Counted from the first letter of the stretch, positions 33,640 through 46,762 are shown. The stretch is 64,000 nt of DNA from Symsagittifera roscoffensis (GCF_963678635.1 NC_087064.1:25772189-25836188), one strand, 5' to 3'. Notes: a model not told the origin generated them from the letters alone. A program made the numbers and translations.

Positions 33640-36170
33640 ATGATTCAAAATGAAGATAACCCAGAAAATTCAGTACTTCCATTTTTATTATCACCATTAA
33701 CTGAATCTCGAGGACAGATAGAATTTTGTCAAAATCTAATTGCATACTTATTCGAAAAAGGAGAAAGTCCATGCACAAAAGAATTTCCCGATGTAAAAAC
33801 TTTTAGACAACTTCTTGACCATTATCTCAAAGGTATATGCAGTCTCAGATCACAATATGGAATCTACACAATAGAAATCTCATCCAAGCTGATGATGTAG
33901 ATATTGAATTTTCCAAATTAGATATTGAATAAGCATCAAAAGCATACAACATCAAAACTCACTAAGAGCAAACTTGATATTTACAAATGATGTATTCTCA
34001 CTTATCTATAGCTATCTATCTATATTAGAACTAAATGAACCTCAAGGCGATTCACCTACTCAAACATCTCGACATACAATTTTAAAACAGGAAATACACA
34101 TATTTTCAAAATTTTTAAACGCGCTCCGAGAAAATCTATCAAGAAATGAAATAACACAACATGTTAAACAAGATTTACAAAAATCTTAGCATGGTTTATA
34201 ATCGATTATTTTAGTCACAACCTTGATCTTATTGAACAAGCAAGAAAAAATTTTTGTCCACAAAATACAGATGATGAAACTGTATTAGCAGAACAATCAA
34301 ATTATGTTTGGGACCCTGAATGGTCTCATGAATTTTTTATTAACATCCCAACAGATTATTCAAGTCAAGCAATTAACACAATCTCTATTCACAAAGATTA
34401 TGTTAGACTATATCTACTTACAGTTGACGCAACACCTTTAAATTATAATTCATTTTCCCCTGAAAGAACAGGAAATAAAAGTTTAAATTCTACATTTATA
34501 AATCATGATAACTTGAATGGAACAAGAAATCTTACACAACAAGATATACAAACCCCATCACATTTTGTAAACGAAAAATTTGTTGAAACAATAACAACAA
34601 CAGAAGCACAACGAATAGCATTTCACCTAATCAACCAAATTTTACAAATCCAAAATTAAAAAATCCAACGTTACAACAAACAATCATACAATCAACAGTA
34701 AAATCATCTGTTGCACAAAAATATTCACACATAGGTTACCAAACGTTTTGATTAGTAAAAAAACCATCTTACAAACAACAAACATCGCATAGAAATAATT
34801 TTGAAGATCATAAATACAATTATGTAAATGGACCAAAAACAACAAAACCTGAAACAAATACTCAAATATTTGCCCAAAGTCAAAATATAACACAACCAAC
34901 TTCAAACACAGTAAATTTTTATATCAACCACGATCCTTACAAGAACAAAATGGAAACTACCCAGTTTTCCAACAAAATAAAAATCATACAAATAAATATA
35001 ATACTAAAACTTAACCTCATTATTATTCACAAAACGATTTTCCATCAGATGATGAAGAATACTATAACCAAAATAATCAACGATTTTACTCCAACCAAAG
35101 ACCTCGATCTTACAGTATTGAGCAACCAGATATTTTTGAACCATACAAAAATGAACAAATACGACAACCTAGAATTAACAAACATCATACAACAAAAATT
35201 TTCAACAACAAAATTCAGTCAACACACAATCATACTAACCAATTCAAACGCAAAACGAAATCTCACTGCCAATTAATTACAACAACCCGAAATAACAAAA
35301 AGCAAACTAACAAGTTTTTCTCAAATGCCACATGTCGCAGAATCACTACAAATCACTATGAATCCATACCTAATGGGTGGATCATCAAATAAACCACTAA
35401 AGGTACTCTCATGCACAGATGCTGAATACTCTGTAGAAGATTTTCTAAACGCAGTAACAGCAAACCTAATTTTAAATTTAGGACCTGAACCAGTAAACAC
35501 GCCGCTTCATCAAAATTGGATACATAGACGCTTAGCTTTAATCCAAACTACACTTGATGGCGCAGCCCAAAAATGGTTTTCAGTTTTACCTATAGAAATA
35601 AAATCACATTGGAAAAGATTTATACAAGAGTTCTCAAAAATGTTTGATTCAGAAAGGAACAAAAAACATCAAAGAGTTTTATGCAACGAAATTTGTAGAC
35701 TATCAAATGAAACAATAAAACAAATTGCAGTAAGAATTGAAACACTAGTCCAAAAATCATACTCACTCAATAATCATGATTAAAAAATACAAAGATGACA
35801 GAAATCCTAATGATGACTCTAACACCTCAATTACAAAAAATAGCAATGAAAAAGAGAGCATCACATCCTTCCTCAATCCGAAAACCAGATTTAGACTTTC
35901 GGAAACTAGTAGATAAACAAGAACAAGCAGAAATCACTATGAAACTAGAAGAAACAGAAAACCTAAAGCTTCAATATATATCCAAACTACTACTTCACAG
36001 ATAAACAACATCAACGACTCTGATACAGAATTATCCGAAAAAATCTTTGAAAATTTGAACATCTACGAGGAAAACCCAAATTTTAAAGGCAAACCATCTC
36101 TCAAAGAATGGTGTAATTGTTGTCGCCGATACGGACACAGCATTGCTGAATGCAGACAAAAACTATAAGA
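33640..36170 (+). pseudogene. gag of LTR element, copy B
   Basis: ATG at 33,640 (MIQNEDNPENS) opens 86 codons. Further frames at 33,974-34,189, 34,950-35,276, 35,325-35,783 and 35,795-36,004 follow the same protein. The longest (35,325-35,783) carries the capsid-like core, including WKRFIQEFSKMF and LCNEI. The zinc knuckle C-x2-C-x4-H-x4-C is at 36,112-36,153. Copies A and B break at different places, so both decayed independently after the duplication, although some breaks are shared. Confidence 0.78.
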
Positions 36171-36249
36171 TAACCAAAATAGACCACAAAAATATAGAGA
36201 ACCTAACAAATCATTTCATCAATACATGAAAAAATTTACCCAACAAAAA

Positions 36250-36900
36250 CATTCATAGTAATAATAGTTCAAGCAAACCACTTCCAAATAACTCAAATTA
36301 CTCTAGACAGCAATCACTCTATAATACAAATCATAGAGGACAATCACCATACCAAAGAAATTCACGAAATTTCTCACAAAACAGGTATAGTCGACCACAT
36401 AGTCGAAATAGTCAATATCGAAATAAAAATTCAAGATCAAATTTAAACCAACCTGAATTTTCATTTAATACCAGTTCTCATTCAAATTCTAGGATTAGAA
36501 ATTATTCAAACAATCGATCTAGAAACTGTTCATACAACCGATATAGAAATTATTCTAACAATAGGAATAGAAACTATTAAAACAATCGAAATCCTAGATA
36601 TCAAAATAATCGATCGCGCGATTATTCTAACAACAGATCAAGATATAATAGCTATCAAAATAGATCACGCGACAATTCACAGAACAGAAACTCAAGCTAT
36701 AACAATAGACAAAGGAACTACTCTCAATCACCACATAGGAATATCACACGTTATCAAAATTCATCACAAAAATATGAGAGTAGTACACCTAAACATCAAA
36801 GACAAATAAATTAAGTACAATCAACTGAAGAAACTCAACCAGACCTCCCTGGTATTGAAAACAACGAAAGCCCAGAATTGCAATTAAATCACATAAATTG
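36250..36900 (+). pseudogene. Arg/Ser/Asn-rich Gag tail, copy B
   Basis: Same low-complexity region as in copy A, with stops at different positions (TAA near 36,577). It is followed by an acidic linker leading to the protease. Confidence 0.68.
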
Positions 36901-37036
36901 CGAATCCACAGACAGCAAAAGTGACACAGAAAACACAATTTCGATTAAAATGATAAACGTTGAAAATGACTATGAACCTATTATATATGATTAACCGATA
37001 TATTCTCACATATATCAAAACCATGATCAAGTTTGT

Positions 37037-37691
37037 TTGAACTATTTTACAAGACTCTTATCAAATAGCACAACAAAAGAAAAAATAGAAAAAATAGTAA
37101 AAGAAATAAAAGAAGAAAAACCCACAGAATGCTCAAGCACAAATAAGATTTATCAAAAGATACCTAAAGAACCACAGGTACAAAAGGAAAAAAATATGGA
37201 AAATTATAATTTTTTTAGAAAGTCCAAAGTCCAAACAATTGCAAACACCATACCTTGAAATAGATTTTCTTATAGAATCTGGAGCAGACTCAAATATTAT
37301 AAACAGCTCCACTTGGAATGAAATAAGAATTCCACACCCAAAATTAATACCCATCAAAACAACAAGCAGACTAACAACCGCACAAGGATCAACCTTAACA
37401 AATTATGGAAAAATCCAACTTTTCCTTGTCCCCACTCGATCATTGGAACAAAACAAACTCATGAGCAAAACATTAAAGCAAACCTTCCACATCACTGATA
37501 TAAATCATAATATCATTGGAATTCCCTTTATTACTATATATATACCAACAAAAAATACCCTAAATAGTAGAAATCATATGAAAGATAAATACACAATAAT
37601 AAAAAACACAGCTTTGACATTTTTTCAAAGAATAAACAAACAACCACCATTTTTCTCTAAATTTAACCCCATATACAATCAGAAACGATAA
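37037..37691 (+). pseudogene. Retropepsin-like protease
   Basis: A frame of 150 codons (37,239-37,691) contains LEIDFLIESGADSNIINSS, where the catalytic D-S-G-A of retroviral-type aspartic proteases is changed to E-S-G-A. It also has the partner strand HNIIGIPFI. The protease normally cuts Gag-Pol into its parts, and the Asp to Glu change suggests loss of activity. An upstream charged linker (37,037-37,258, KIEKIVKEIKEEKPTE) joins it to Gag. Confidence 0.75.
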
Positions 37692-37713
37692 CACCTGAAA
37701 CCATTATCAGGAA

Positions 37714-38370
37714 ATGTGTATAACTTTTCAATCAAACAAGTTCACCAATAAAGAACAAAATAAACAACATCTCTTCATGTCTGACCTTGAATTCAGACCA
37801 ATTCATAAATTTTTCCGAGTAATAATTCCATCTAACAAATACATGAAAGACTCAAATTCCGATATGATTTCATTACACATCTATAAAAATTCTCCAGATA
37901 AAATAACATTACCTCTAGGACTCTTAGGTTATTGTGAAACTAACTCATCAAATTCCCCCACAAAAGAAATAGCGTATTGAGTAAACAATATTTTACAACT
38001 ATTAGATATATGTCACTCAGCAATCCTTGACAAAAAATTGTCAATTAAAAATATTTTAAGCAATGAAAAACGAAACACCGATTGTTTCACAAAGACACCC
38101 TATTTTAAACCGACAATCTAAATATCAAAATACACGGAAGAACAACAAAAATTTCTAACAATGTTTAATTTTCAACACTCTCAGATAACACAAAAAGAAT
38201 TCGAACAATTAGCTGACTAATTATTAAGATACCCAAAAGTTTACGCAACATCAAAATTTGATGTTAGAAAAGTAATTTCACCATTACCTTTACTCCCAAA
38301 ACTTGACGCAGTTTTCAGAAAACAACGAGCAAGTAAAGTCCCAATTCACTTGCAGGATAAAGTTAAGAAA
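37714..38370 (+). pseudogene. Pol connecting region upstream of RT
   Basis: Open stretches carry FRPIHKFFRVIIPSNKYM and LGLLGYCET, then after 38,220 YPKVYATSKFDVRKV and KVPIHLQDKV. The latter is the usual segment just before the RT fingers in gypsy-type Pol. Stops at 37,980 and 38,220 interrupt it. Confidence 0.6.
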
Positions 38371-39509
38371 TGCTAGAACAATATGAAATCAGCTCTCCAG
38401 TAAATAAAAAGGAACAGCCAAAAGGTAACACATTCACAAGCCCCGTTATCATTTTAGCAAAAGCAGAATCATTAAAAATCGTTCTAGATGCAAGATATCT
38501 CAATTCACTAATTGATGAATACAAATGTAATTGGCCTATTGAACCAATTCAAGTAATTCTCACAAAAATAAACGGTAAATACTTCACAACTTCAGACATG
38601 AATAGACATGAATCAAATGCCACTACATGAACAATCACGACGATTATTACAATTAGTTATTGCAAATCAACAATACGATTCAACAGATTATTCTATGGAA
38701 TTTCCTTAGGACCAGCAGCATTTTCAGCATAGATGATTAAAATTTTCAGACCACTAATACTCAATAACAATGCAACCACATATTTAGACGGTGTTTTTAT
38801 GCAATCACAAACAAAGAAAGAAATGTTCATTGTCTCAGAAAAATACCATCAAATATTGCTTCAGGAAAACATGAAAGCAGCCCCAGATAAATCACACTTT
38901 TTTCTAACACGAGTAAAATTCCTTGGACATATTATAGAAAAAGACATTATAATTCCGTTAAAATCTCGCATAGATGCAATCCAAAAACTCCAACCACCTT
39001 CAAATAAAAAGAAAATACAAGAATTTCTTGGAATGTTAAACGTCTTAAGTAAATACGTATACAAAATGCAAATATACTTAAGACCATTCTATAACATTCT
39101 TAGACAACAAAATAATTTTGAATGGACAACAGAACACCAAAAACGCTTTGAAGAAATAAAAACTCTTCTCACTGAACAAATATCAAACACTATTCCAGAT
39201 CCCAATCAACCATTCTATGCCATGTGCGACGCCTCAAACTTGGGCATCGGCGCAGCACTATTACAATCTCACAATGGAACGAACGAAATGAACATCAATT
39301 CGGCAAACTCTAGGCTATTCACACAAGCTGGACTTAGACTCTGTACGCTTATGAAAGAAGGCACAGCCATAATATATACACTCACAGAAAGTGAATTCTT
39401 CATATTTGGATCTAAACATCCAACAGTTCTATTTACAGATCATAAACCAATAATCTTTTTTTTACACAAAAACCAAATCCAAACCATAGAGTTTACAGAT
39501 TTCAACTAA
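38370..39509 (+). pseudogene. Reverse transcriptase and RNase H
   Basis: The RT fingers (FTSPVIILAK, LKIVLDARYLNSLID) lie in 38,370-38,630. After a broken stretch, 38,733-39,509 carries the palm motif as Y-L-D-G (38,781-38,792) instead of Y-x-D-D, then VKFLGHII and the connection region, then RNase H (FYAMCDASNLGIGAALL at 39,213 and FTDHKP). Together these copy RNA into DNA and remove the template. The lost catalytic Asp and several stops show that it is inactive. Confidence 0.85.
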
Positions 39510-40288
39510 TTTTAATGAAATTTCCAAACTTGCATATAGTTTGGACAGCAGGAAAAAACCTCGCACTACCCGATACTTTCAGTAGAAACACACCACCTGA
39601 AATATTAACATGAAAAACAACAGTTGAAATACCACAAAATACAAAATTTTTCTTGCAAAAGATAAAACATCACCAAGATTACAATGCAAATATGCAGTAA
39701 AAACTGATGTAGACCAATCACAAATAAATAATCTACAACATTTTCCACTATATCTAGATTGTGAAAACAATCATTACGAAGTAGATCTACTAGGAATATC
39801 TACATTTAAACCAATGCCATTTTCATCATGGATTAAAATTAACACACAGCAAAAACCAGTCAAACAAAAACCATATAAAAAGATCTATTCCCTTTAATAG
39901 AAAAAGAAAATCTCACTGATAATATTAATTTATCAGGCCCACCGAATAATGATTCAAAATATACAATCAACCATGTTTTTAACCTTCATGACCCACTAGA
40001 TACAATACATCTATCAAAAATTGAAATTGAAAACATTTTTCTACCAATAACAGAAGTAGAAATAACTTTCGAAATGTTTCAAAAACATCAAAACCTTGAC
40101 CCAGTCATCAGACATTTAAAATCTTGGCACAAGTATAAAACCAAGTCACTTAAAGTCGATACTACCATACTAGGAAAAAAGACCTTTTTAGATATTTCAG
40201 AAAATATAACAACACCACTATCAATGAAAACAGAGATATCCTAGAATACCAAACAACTGATATCAAAGTACCGTGCTTACCCTTAAGT
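39510..40288 (+). pseudogene. Degenerate Pol segment between RNase H and integrase
   Basis: Short coding traces, for example HIVWTAGKNLALPDTFSRN at 39,525-39,590, which is the usual RNase H to integrase linker. No long frame is left. Confidence 0.5.
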
Positions 40289-41030
40289 ATGATGCTTACA
40301 GTTTCTCATACTTCCCACTCCTTACACACTAAAGGACACTCAGGAGCAGAAAAAACTTACTCAAACTTTATACAAAATTTTTATTTCCCAAAAGCACCAA
40401 TTTGGATAAAAGTATTATGCAACAATTGCATAACTTGTCAATTAAACAAATATACCCAAACCAAAAACAAATCGCAGAAAACCAAGATTTTAAGGCACAA
40501 AGTTTATATTTTATTCACAGAATTTCTTTTGATACAAAAGGACCAATATCACCATCCTCAGAAGGAAACTCATATATAATAGTAATAGTAGATGCATTTA
40601 CACACTACGTAGCACTTAACCAGGTACCTCATTGTAACGCTTATTATGCATATACAACACTTTATGAACACTGGATAGCAAAATTTGGTTTACCCGAAAC
40701 CCTTGTCACAGAAAATGGCACTGAATTTATCAACAACGAAACCATTACACTATGCCACTTATGTAACATTAAACACAAACCACGTACATCTCACGCACCT
40801 TGGACTAATGGATTAGTCGAAGGCATGAACCGTTCACTACAAGAATACCTTAGATGTATCATTAATGGAAATGACACACAATAAACTGAGTGGTCAACAG
40901 ATGTAAAACTATTCACACTATCTTATAATTCACAAATAACAACAACCTTAGAAATTTCACCCTACGAAATGTTTTTCAACCAAAAACCACGGAAACGAAA
41001 CCAATAATGATCACAGCAAACTCTTTAAAA
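40289..41030 (+). pseudogene. Integrase
   Basis: An N-terminal zinc-binding H-H-C-C motif is readable as HTKGHSGAEKTY followed by CNNCITCQ (40,330-40,445). The catalytic core at 40,402-40,884 shows ISFDTKGP, IVIVDAFTHYVALN, then TENGTEF where the second catalytic Asp of T-D-N-G is Glu, then LVEGMNRSLQ with the conserved Glu. Integrase joins the cDNA to host DNA. The Asp to Glu change and the frame breaks imply inactivity. Confidence 0.83.
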
Positions 41031-41813
41031 TTGCACAAGGCTGTTGCCAACCAAATAAAGAATCAATATGTTACAATCTACCACTACATACCCACAATGA
41101 AGATCATTTTCATCATCCACAAATTTTAAAATTAGCTTCCGGTACACATGGTTTTTAAACAGAGACAAAAAGCACAACGAAATTTACCAGAAAGTAACAA
41201 AAAAATTATTACAAAGATAAAAAATTAATTCTCAATAAAATTCCAGATTTACCCAGCTATAAATTTAAAAGTAGAAACATATATTTTAATTCCAAATTTT
41301 ACATCACAAAAATGAATTTATAAAAAATTACAACCATTCAGAAAAGGAGCGTATCAAATAATTGATAAACCCACTGATGTCACATACAAACATACAGACT
41401 TAAGCAAAAAAGAAATCGTTCAACATCGAAACAATCTCTTACCTTATTATCCGAAAGATTACGCACTCCGAGTTATTACTCAATTATACTCTTTTACAGG
41501 ACTTGAAGTTATTCAAAATAGCTCAGAGCAAAACCAAAATCAAAGCACTGATATGCAGCCCATCCAAAAACAATTAGATAAAAAAGACAAAGAACTTCCC
41601 AAACAGATATCAAAAAACGTAAACAACAAAAAAATACCTCACACAGAGAGAAAATATCAAAAATTAGAAGAAAAAATTATACCACAAGATGAAAAAGGAA
41701 AATCTCCACATAGACAATCATCGCGACTCCGTAATCAGACACGAAAAGATTACAAAACATTCATCCCACTATCTAAAAAATTTAAGAAAGTAGAATTTCA
41801 AAAACCACCTTAA
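41030..41813 (+). pseudogene. C-terminal end of Pol
   Basis: Frame breaks are frequent up to 41,552. An 86-codon stretch (41,553-41,813) then forms a lysine-rich tail (SRLRNQTRKDYKTF) ending at TAA 41,811-41,813. Basic tails after integrase are common in gypsy-type elements and may bind DNA or chromatin. Confidence 0.5.
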
Positions 41814-42645
41814 ATTAATTAACATTTTCATCTCTTGAAGATATTTTCATGGACCAAACAATTTCTCAAATTTCATGCTCAAAAAGCACTTGAACAAACT
41901 AGTTCAAATTCAACCAATCAGAAGTTTTTCCGAATCATCACCTCATTTTTAACACGACTTCTCTAGCCGACAAATAACCACCCTCAAGCCAAATTCTAAC
42001 TACAACTAAAAGACCTCCAGGTCAAAAATAAGCAAATTGCTAAACCTTGACACCTGAAATAAACAAAGTTTCAATATTGCAACCCTCCCCTATCAAGTAG
42101 TACAAAGATCAACAATATTGTCCCAACTTAAATCACAAAAACCTCTCAAGCAACAAAATTAAACTAGCCTAAAGATTAAAATGAACATGATCATTTAGCC
42201 TTAAGTACAAATATCTCTCAGATACCCCAACAATCTAATAATTAACAAGAAAACCAAGAAGATACTTGGGAGCCCTTTAAACTTCCCTTTTTCAAAAATT
42301 GCTGAAATCCAACCCACTTGTCAAAAAATCAATAAATCATCCGACCACACTTAAATTTTGCCTCGAAAAATAAAAAATGTTTCGACCGAGAAATCACTTC
42401 TTCAAATGCTCTTTTCTCAAACAATTCACAAATTTTATAACACAATTTCAATTTTTTTTTCAATTCTTTCTTTTTTTCAATTCTTTCTGTAATTTTCGTA
42501 TCCCACCTTTTAGAAATATTCATCCTCACCTTGATAATTTTTTGCAATTTTTCCATGATTTTTTCTTCTGTAACCCAAATCGACGTAAACTTCTCCAAAA
42601 TCATTGACCACCTCTTCAGGTACGGTATTTCAAATCACTATCTAA
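41814..42645. other. Spacer between pol and the extra coding region
   Basis: AT-rich. The open frames on both strands at 42,329-42,607 overlap a low-complexity TTC/TTT tract and look fortuitous. No gene is supported. Confidence 0.5.
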
Positions 42646-42834
42646 ATGTTTAAACATCTATTCAGTAGAACAGATGTTTTTCTTCTTCTTATAATAATTC
42701 TTACACTTCTGATATCCCTGATAATGACATTATGCAAATGAATAAAGAAGACTATTGTAATTTTCGCATTAGTAACGATACTTTTATTACTTTTTATTGA
42801 AGAATATTACAATAAACATAAAATTTCTTCTTAA
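42646..42834 (+). pseudogene. Small two-helix membrane protein, split by one TGA
   Basis: ATG at 42,646 gives a short N-terminus (MFKHLFSRTD) and a strongly hydrophobic helix (VFLLLIIILTLLISLIM) up to TGA 42,739-42,741. The same frame then encodes KKTIVIFALVTILLLLFIEE and ends at TAA 42,832-42,834. Read as one, this is about 60 residues with two membrane helices and a short turn. It lies just upstream of the env-position reading frames and could be an accessory membrane protein of the retroelement. No family is recognised. Confidence 0.4.
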
Positions 42835-42884
42835 ATAAATACTTTTCGAAAAATTTTCCAAAATTGCTAATCAACAACCACCAC

Positions 42885-43646
42885 ATCAGTCCCCACTAAC
42901 AACGTCCCAAGATTCTCCAACAACACCAACAAATACACAAACAAATAAACAAATACACAAACAAATAACCCTCAATCATCAACACGCATCTCTTTTGAAG
43001 ACAATCCATATACATTTGAAGAAAGACACGCACGGTTATCCTAACCACTAGAGCCAGTACTTCGCCAAGCATCACTGAGCGAACCACAATACGAATCAGT
43101 ATATAATCTATACCCCCCACTCCAACAAGCTCTTAATAGAGCAAGACACCAAAGTCGAAACCAAAACACACTAGAAATTGACAAATTATTCATCCAAGAC
43201 GAAATATAATTTTGCAAAACCTCAGAGTTCAATTCAACATACCTTATTCAGCAACAAAAAATCCTTTAAATCTTTCTAGCAGTACAATTCAAAGTACCCC
43301 ACAGACCCCAGCACAACAAAATACATCAAAAATCCTTTCAGATTTTTTAGGTTCAACTCCTACATCTGAACAAATCAGAGAAAACCCTTTTAATCCCCCA
43401 ACCACTACAGAACAACTCCGTTATTGGGTCACACATGTTTTCCCTCAAAGTGAACCAAATTTAGTGAATGATCCAATAGATGTTTCATCTTACACATCTT
43501 TATCACTACCTGAAACTCTTTCACTTCCTTCAACCCCTTCTTTAACTCCAATTTCACAAACCCCTTTCCCTTCAAATTTTCCTACAAAACTCGACGCCAG
43601 ATATAGAGAAAATTCAACAAATAACAAACAACTACGATTAGATTAG
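42885..43646 (+). pseudogene. Env-position protein, N-terminal segments (Pro/Ser/Thr-rich)
   Basis: One frame reads ISFEDNPYTFEERHARLS, then after a stop EPVLRQASLSEPQYESVY to about 43,208. The frame 43,212-43,646 continues with 144 codons rich in Pro, Ser and Thr (SLPETLSLPSTPSLTPIS). A short imperfect tandem repeat (AAATACACAAACAAAT) is at 42,920-42,970. It follows pol on the same strand, where other retroelements carry env. No signal peptide or fusion peptide is seen, so I do not call it an envelope protein. Confidence 0.45.
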
Positions 43647-45150
43647 AATACATTCGTAGCACCTCCTCCTTTATTTGGACAACATCACGAAAGTCACAGA
43701 TTACACAACTGGGCACTGAACAGATAACAATACCGACAAGACATTCACAAAGATTTTCAAGACCATAGTATACAAATACTTACACAAGACAACTTAACGC
43801 TAAAATTTGAAATCACAATAAAATTAAATAACACAATTCATCATCCCTTACCCTTAGCCCCTCCAAACATAACAGCTCAACTTTCACCTCCTCCTTTTAT
43901 AGCCACAGAAATAATCTACAAATACGATAGATACACAAAAAAGACAATTGGATATATCACCTTTTATAACCCATATTAAGGACTATCGTACACATGTTTC
44001 TTTTATAAAAACTAATTTTTCAGACCCTTTTTTTCAATTTTTCAAAACCAGATCAAAACAATCCTTCCCCTCGAACAGGACTCTGAAGAAAATGATCAAA
44101 AAAAATTACACAAATATGCAATAAACCAAGTCACTCAATGTGAATCACAATCAATCGAAACAACAATTATAATAGCAACACTTTATTCAAAAGCTCTGAT
44201 AGGATATAAATTCACAGCGACATTTTCCGAAAAGAAAGTACTTTCTTCCCAAGTCTCAAACGGAAACAAAAACAGACTAGATCATGAATCTTTCTACCAA
44301 AGTAACATCGAACGACTATTGCACCTCAGCCCTGACGATTGCAAATACGAACTTAAGCGATTAAAAATCACATCAAACAAAGGTACAACAAGAAAATTGG
44401 TAAATTTTCAAGTTTTTCCAGATTCCGCACACCAAGCCGAACTTGAAAGTTACCAAGGTCATACAAAACTAGATGACAAATTTCCCTTCCACAGAGCACA
44501 TGGAAGATTAACTTACGATCTCCATGACAAAAATTGGATACCATACATTAGAATAAACAACCCTTTAAATTGTAAAGCAGATACAAAAAATAAAGGATAC
44601 CAAGAAATAATGTTTTTTGATCGGAAAATACAACTTGAAAAAGTACAACTAACACGTGATTTAAATTATGACACTATAATTAATCAAGGAATCGGACTCA
44701 TTGCAAAAACGACCAAAGATATTGCAATCCTGCTACACGCAAATAAGCAACAATCGTTTGGTTCCCCGAAGATAGCTTCAAGTAACAAAAATACACGCTA
44801 GAATGATAAAATTTCACCAAAAATATTTCATTGAATCAATCCCGTTTGAAGATGTAAGCCCTGACCAACTAAGACATAGTAATTATAAATTTAGAAACAT
44901 CCATAATGTAGAATATAAATTAAATATACCCAGAAACGGAACTAGAATGTAAATACACCAAACCACTTTACAAAATACAATATTCAGAAACTCTTGGCGA
45001 ATACGAAGACGGTTTCGACATGAATACAGGAAAATTAATAATACATCCAATGGCTACATCTCATAACAGATCTCTTAAACTCAAGATCAAATTATCCACA
45101 AAGCCCAATTCAACACATAGTAACCCAACAACCCAACATGGAAACAAATT
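43647..45150 (+). pseudogene. Env-position protein, main segment
   Basis: The coding trace continues across several stops (TQDNLTLKFEITIKLNNTI, ESQSIETTIIIATLYSKAL) into a 160-codon open stretch, 44,319-44,801 (FPFHRAHGRLTYDLHDKNW, YQEIMFFDRKIQLEKVQL). It then shifts frame to about 45,150 (IQYSETLGEYEDGFDM). The many beta-strand-like alternations suggest a globular beta protein. I recognise no family. Confidence 0.45.
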
Positions 45151-45214
45151 ATAGAACTAACAAACCACATACCACTAATTTTGGTTCTCAGAACAACCCT
45201 CTTTTTAGCCCACG

Positions 45215-46762
45215 ATGAGTCGCCAAGTTGGATCCCTCCATCGATCAATTTCCTACCTAGCCAACCTCCAGAACAATCTCCCCATCATCCCACTTTTTGT
45301 TTTCCCCCAACCTCAGTCACCTCATCTTAACACTTCATCCAGCATGGAATCAGATACTAATTCCAACACCACAGTATATTACACTATCTATCAATTCAAC
45401 AATTCCGATATCAAAACACCCGACAAATTTGACAACTCTGAACCCAGTTCATCTACATTTTACCAACCTCCCTTTCAACCCATACATTCCCAAGTCAAAA
45501 ATGAGCCCTCTTCCCCTCCTTCTCCCATTTCATATGTTACACCCACCGCGCTTATACGACCTTTAAAACAAAATTCCCAAATACCCCATTCCCATCTAAC
45601 CCAGGAACATCCACCACATTTGTCAATCATCCACCTCATACTAATACCAAAGAATTCCTCCAAATCTGTCTTCCTTTTTTCGCTCAATATACATACATCC
45701 ATTCAGACCGCAATGTTGAAAAACCCAATTATGTTAACGAACATGTTTTACACCCTACACTTACATGGACATCTTATTACCACTTTACTAACCCACTATC
45801 ATTACCACTATATAACACCCCTTATGATAATGAAGTATGTAGCACCCAACTCTATCTTTTAACAACAGCACTAAGCCCAAAAAAATTTACGCAAATAGGC
45901 TACAGACAATCACAAACCAAATTCACAGCACCTAAAGCTGATGATTATTCTATAGATTATTACAATCATAGCATCATTCGACCTAATGAGGATATCTTTC
46001 TAAATAACGACCCATTCGCCAAACCCCCAACTAACTGAAAAATTTTTCATCAAAGTCCCATACACCTTCACTCTCAACATCTTAAATAAAAAATATGACA
46101 ACGTTATCTCGGCAGCACTACGAGTTATTCATGCTTATGATTCATACTTTAATGAATTTAACCACTTTTCACTAACCTTTCATTTCCTTACACCCAAAAA
46201 ACGTGATTTGCACTGTTCACACGAAGTCATGCTACGAACTAAACAAACACATACATACACTTACTATAAATTGATTCAACACCATTACACCCTCAATACA
46301 CCAGCACGACAACCTCACCACCGATATCAATATTTTAACTCTAAGTACACATAACCATTTTTTCTTAACTTCACCTATTGTATTAAAGACACTAACTTAC
46401 AAGGCACCCTCCAAAATTATGACCCCATCACCCAGATGTATATCTTCTGTAACCTAACCAAACTTCTAAATTTAGACGAATCCCGCCCAATAATTATCCC
46501 TCACGATTTCCTCCAGCCCGTTGAAGTCCCAATCCTAGAATTTATATATAACACTCGCCATAATCACAAATTATATAATCTTAATCACAACACACCGTAT
46601 GAACAATCACCTAACTCTGAAAAACACAACATCATTAAAGCACTCGAATTGCTTTGGCCACTGCTGCAAACTAAACACATCGTTCGTTTGCTAGCTAAAG
46701 TATTAACCTCATCTGATATCATCCACGATGTTTTTCCACATGGTTTCTTCACCGAAGATTAG
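45215..46762 (+). pseudogene. Second env-position protein
   Basis: ATG at 45,215 opens 215 codons, and later parts in other frames run to TAA 46,760-46,762 (VPYTFTLNILNKKYDNVI; then IFCNLTKLLNLDESRPIII and HDVFPHGFFTED). The first part is Pro/Ser-rich and the last 108 codons look globular. It could be a second structural protein or a fusion product of the element. There is no recognisable domain. The stretch following MYIFCNLTKLL has no stop for 108 codons. Confidence 0.42.

Larger units (their letters stand above)
30651..37188. repeat. Large tandem duplication, copy B
   Basis: Co-linear with 24,251-30,650 and longer by about 140 bases, because it keeps the tRNA-like part of the terminal repeat. 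After 37,188 the sequence continues uniquely into protease and pol. Confidence 0.88.

Noticed and set aside
42329-42607. Lys/Glu-rich coiled-coil-like (minus) and Phe-rich (plus) frames
   Set aside because: Both read the same low-complexity TTC/TTT tract on opposite strands, so neither has independent support.
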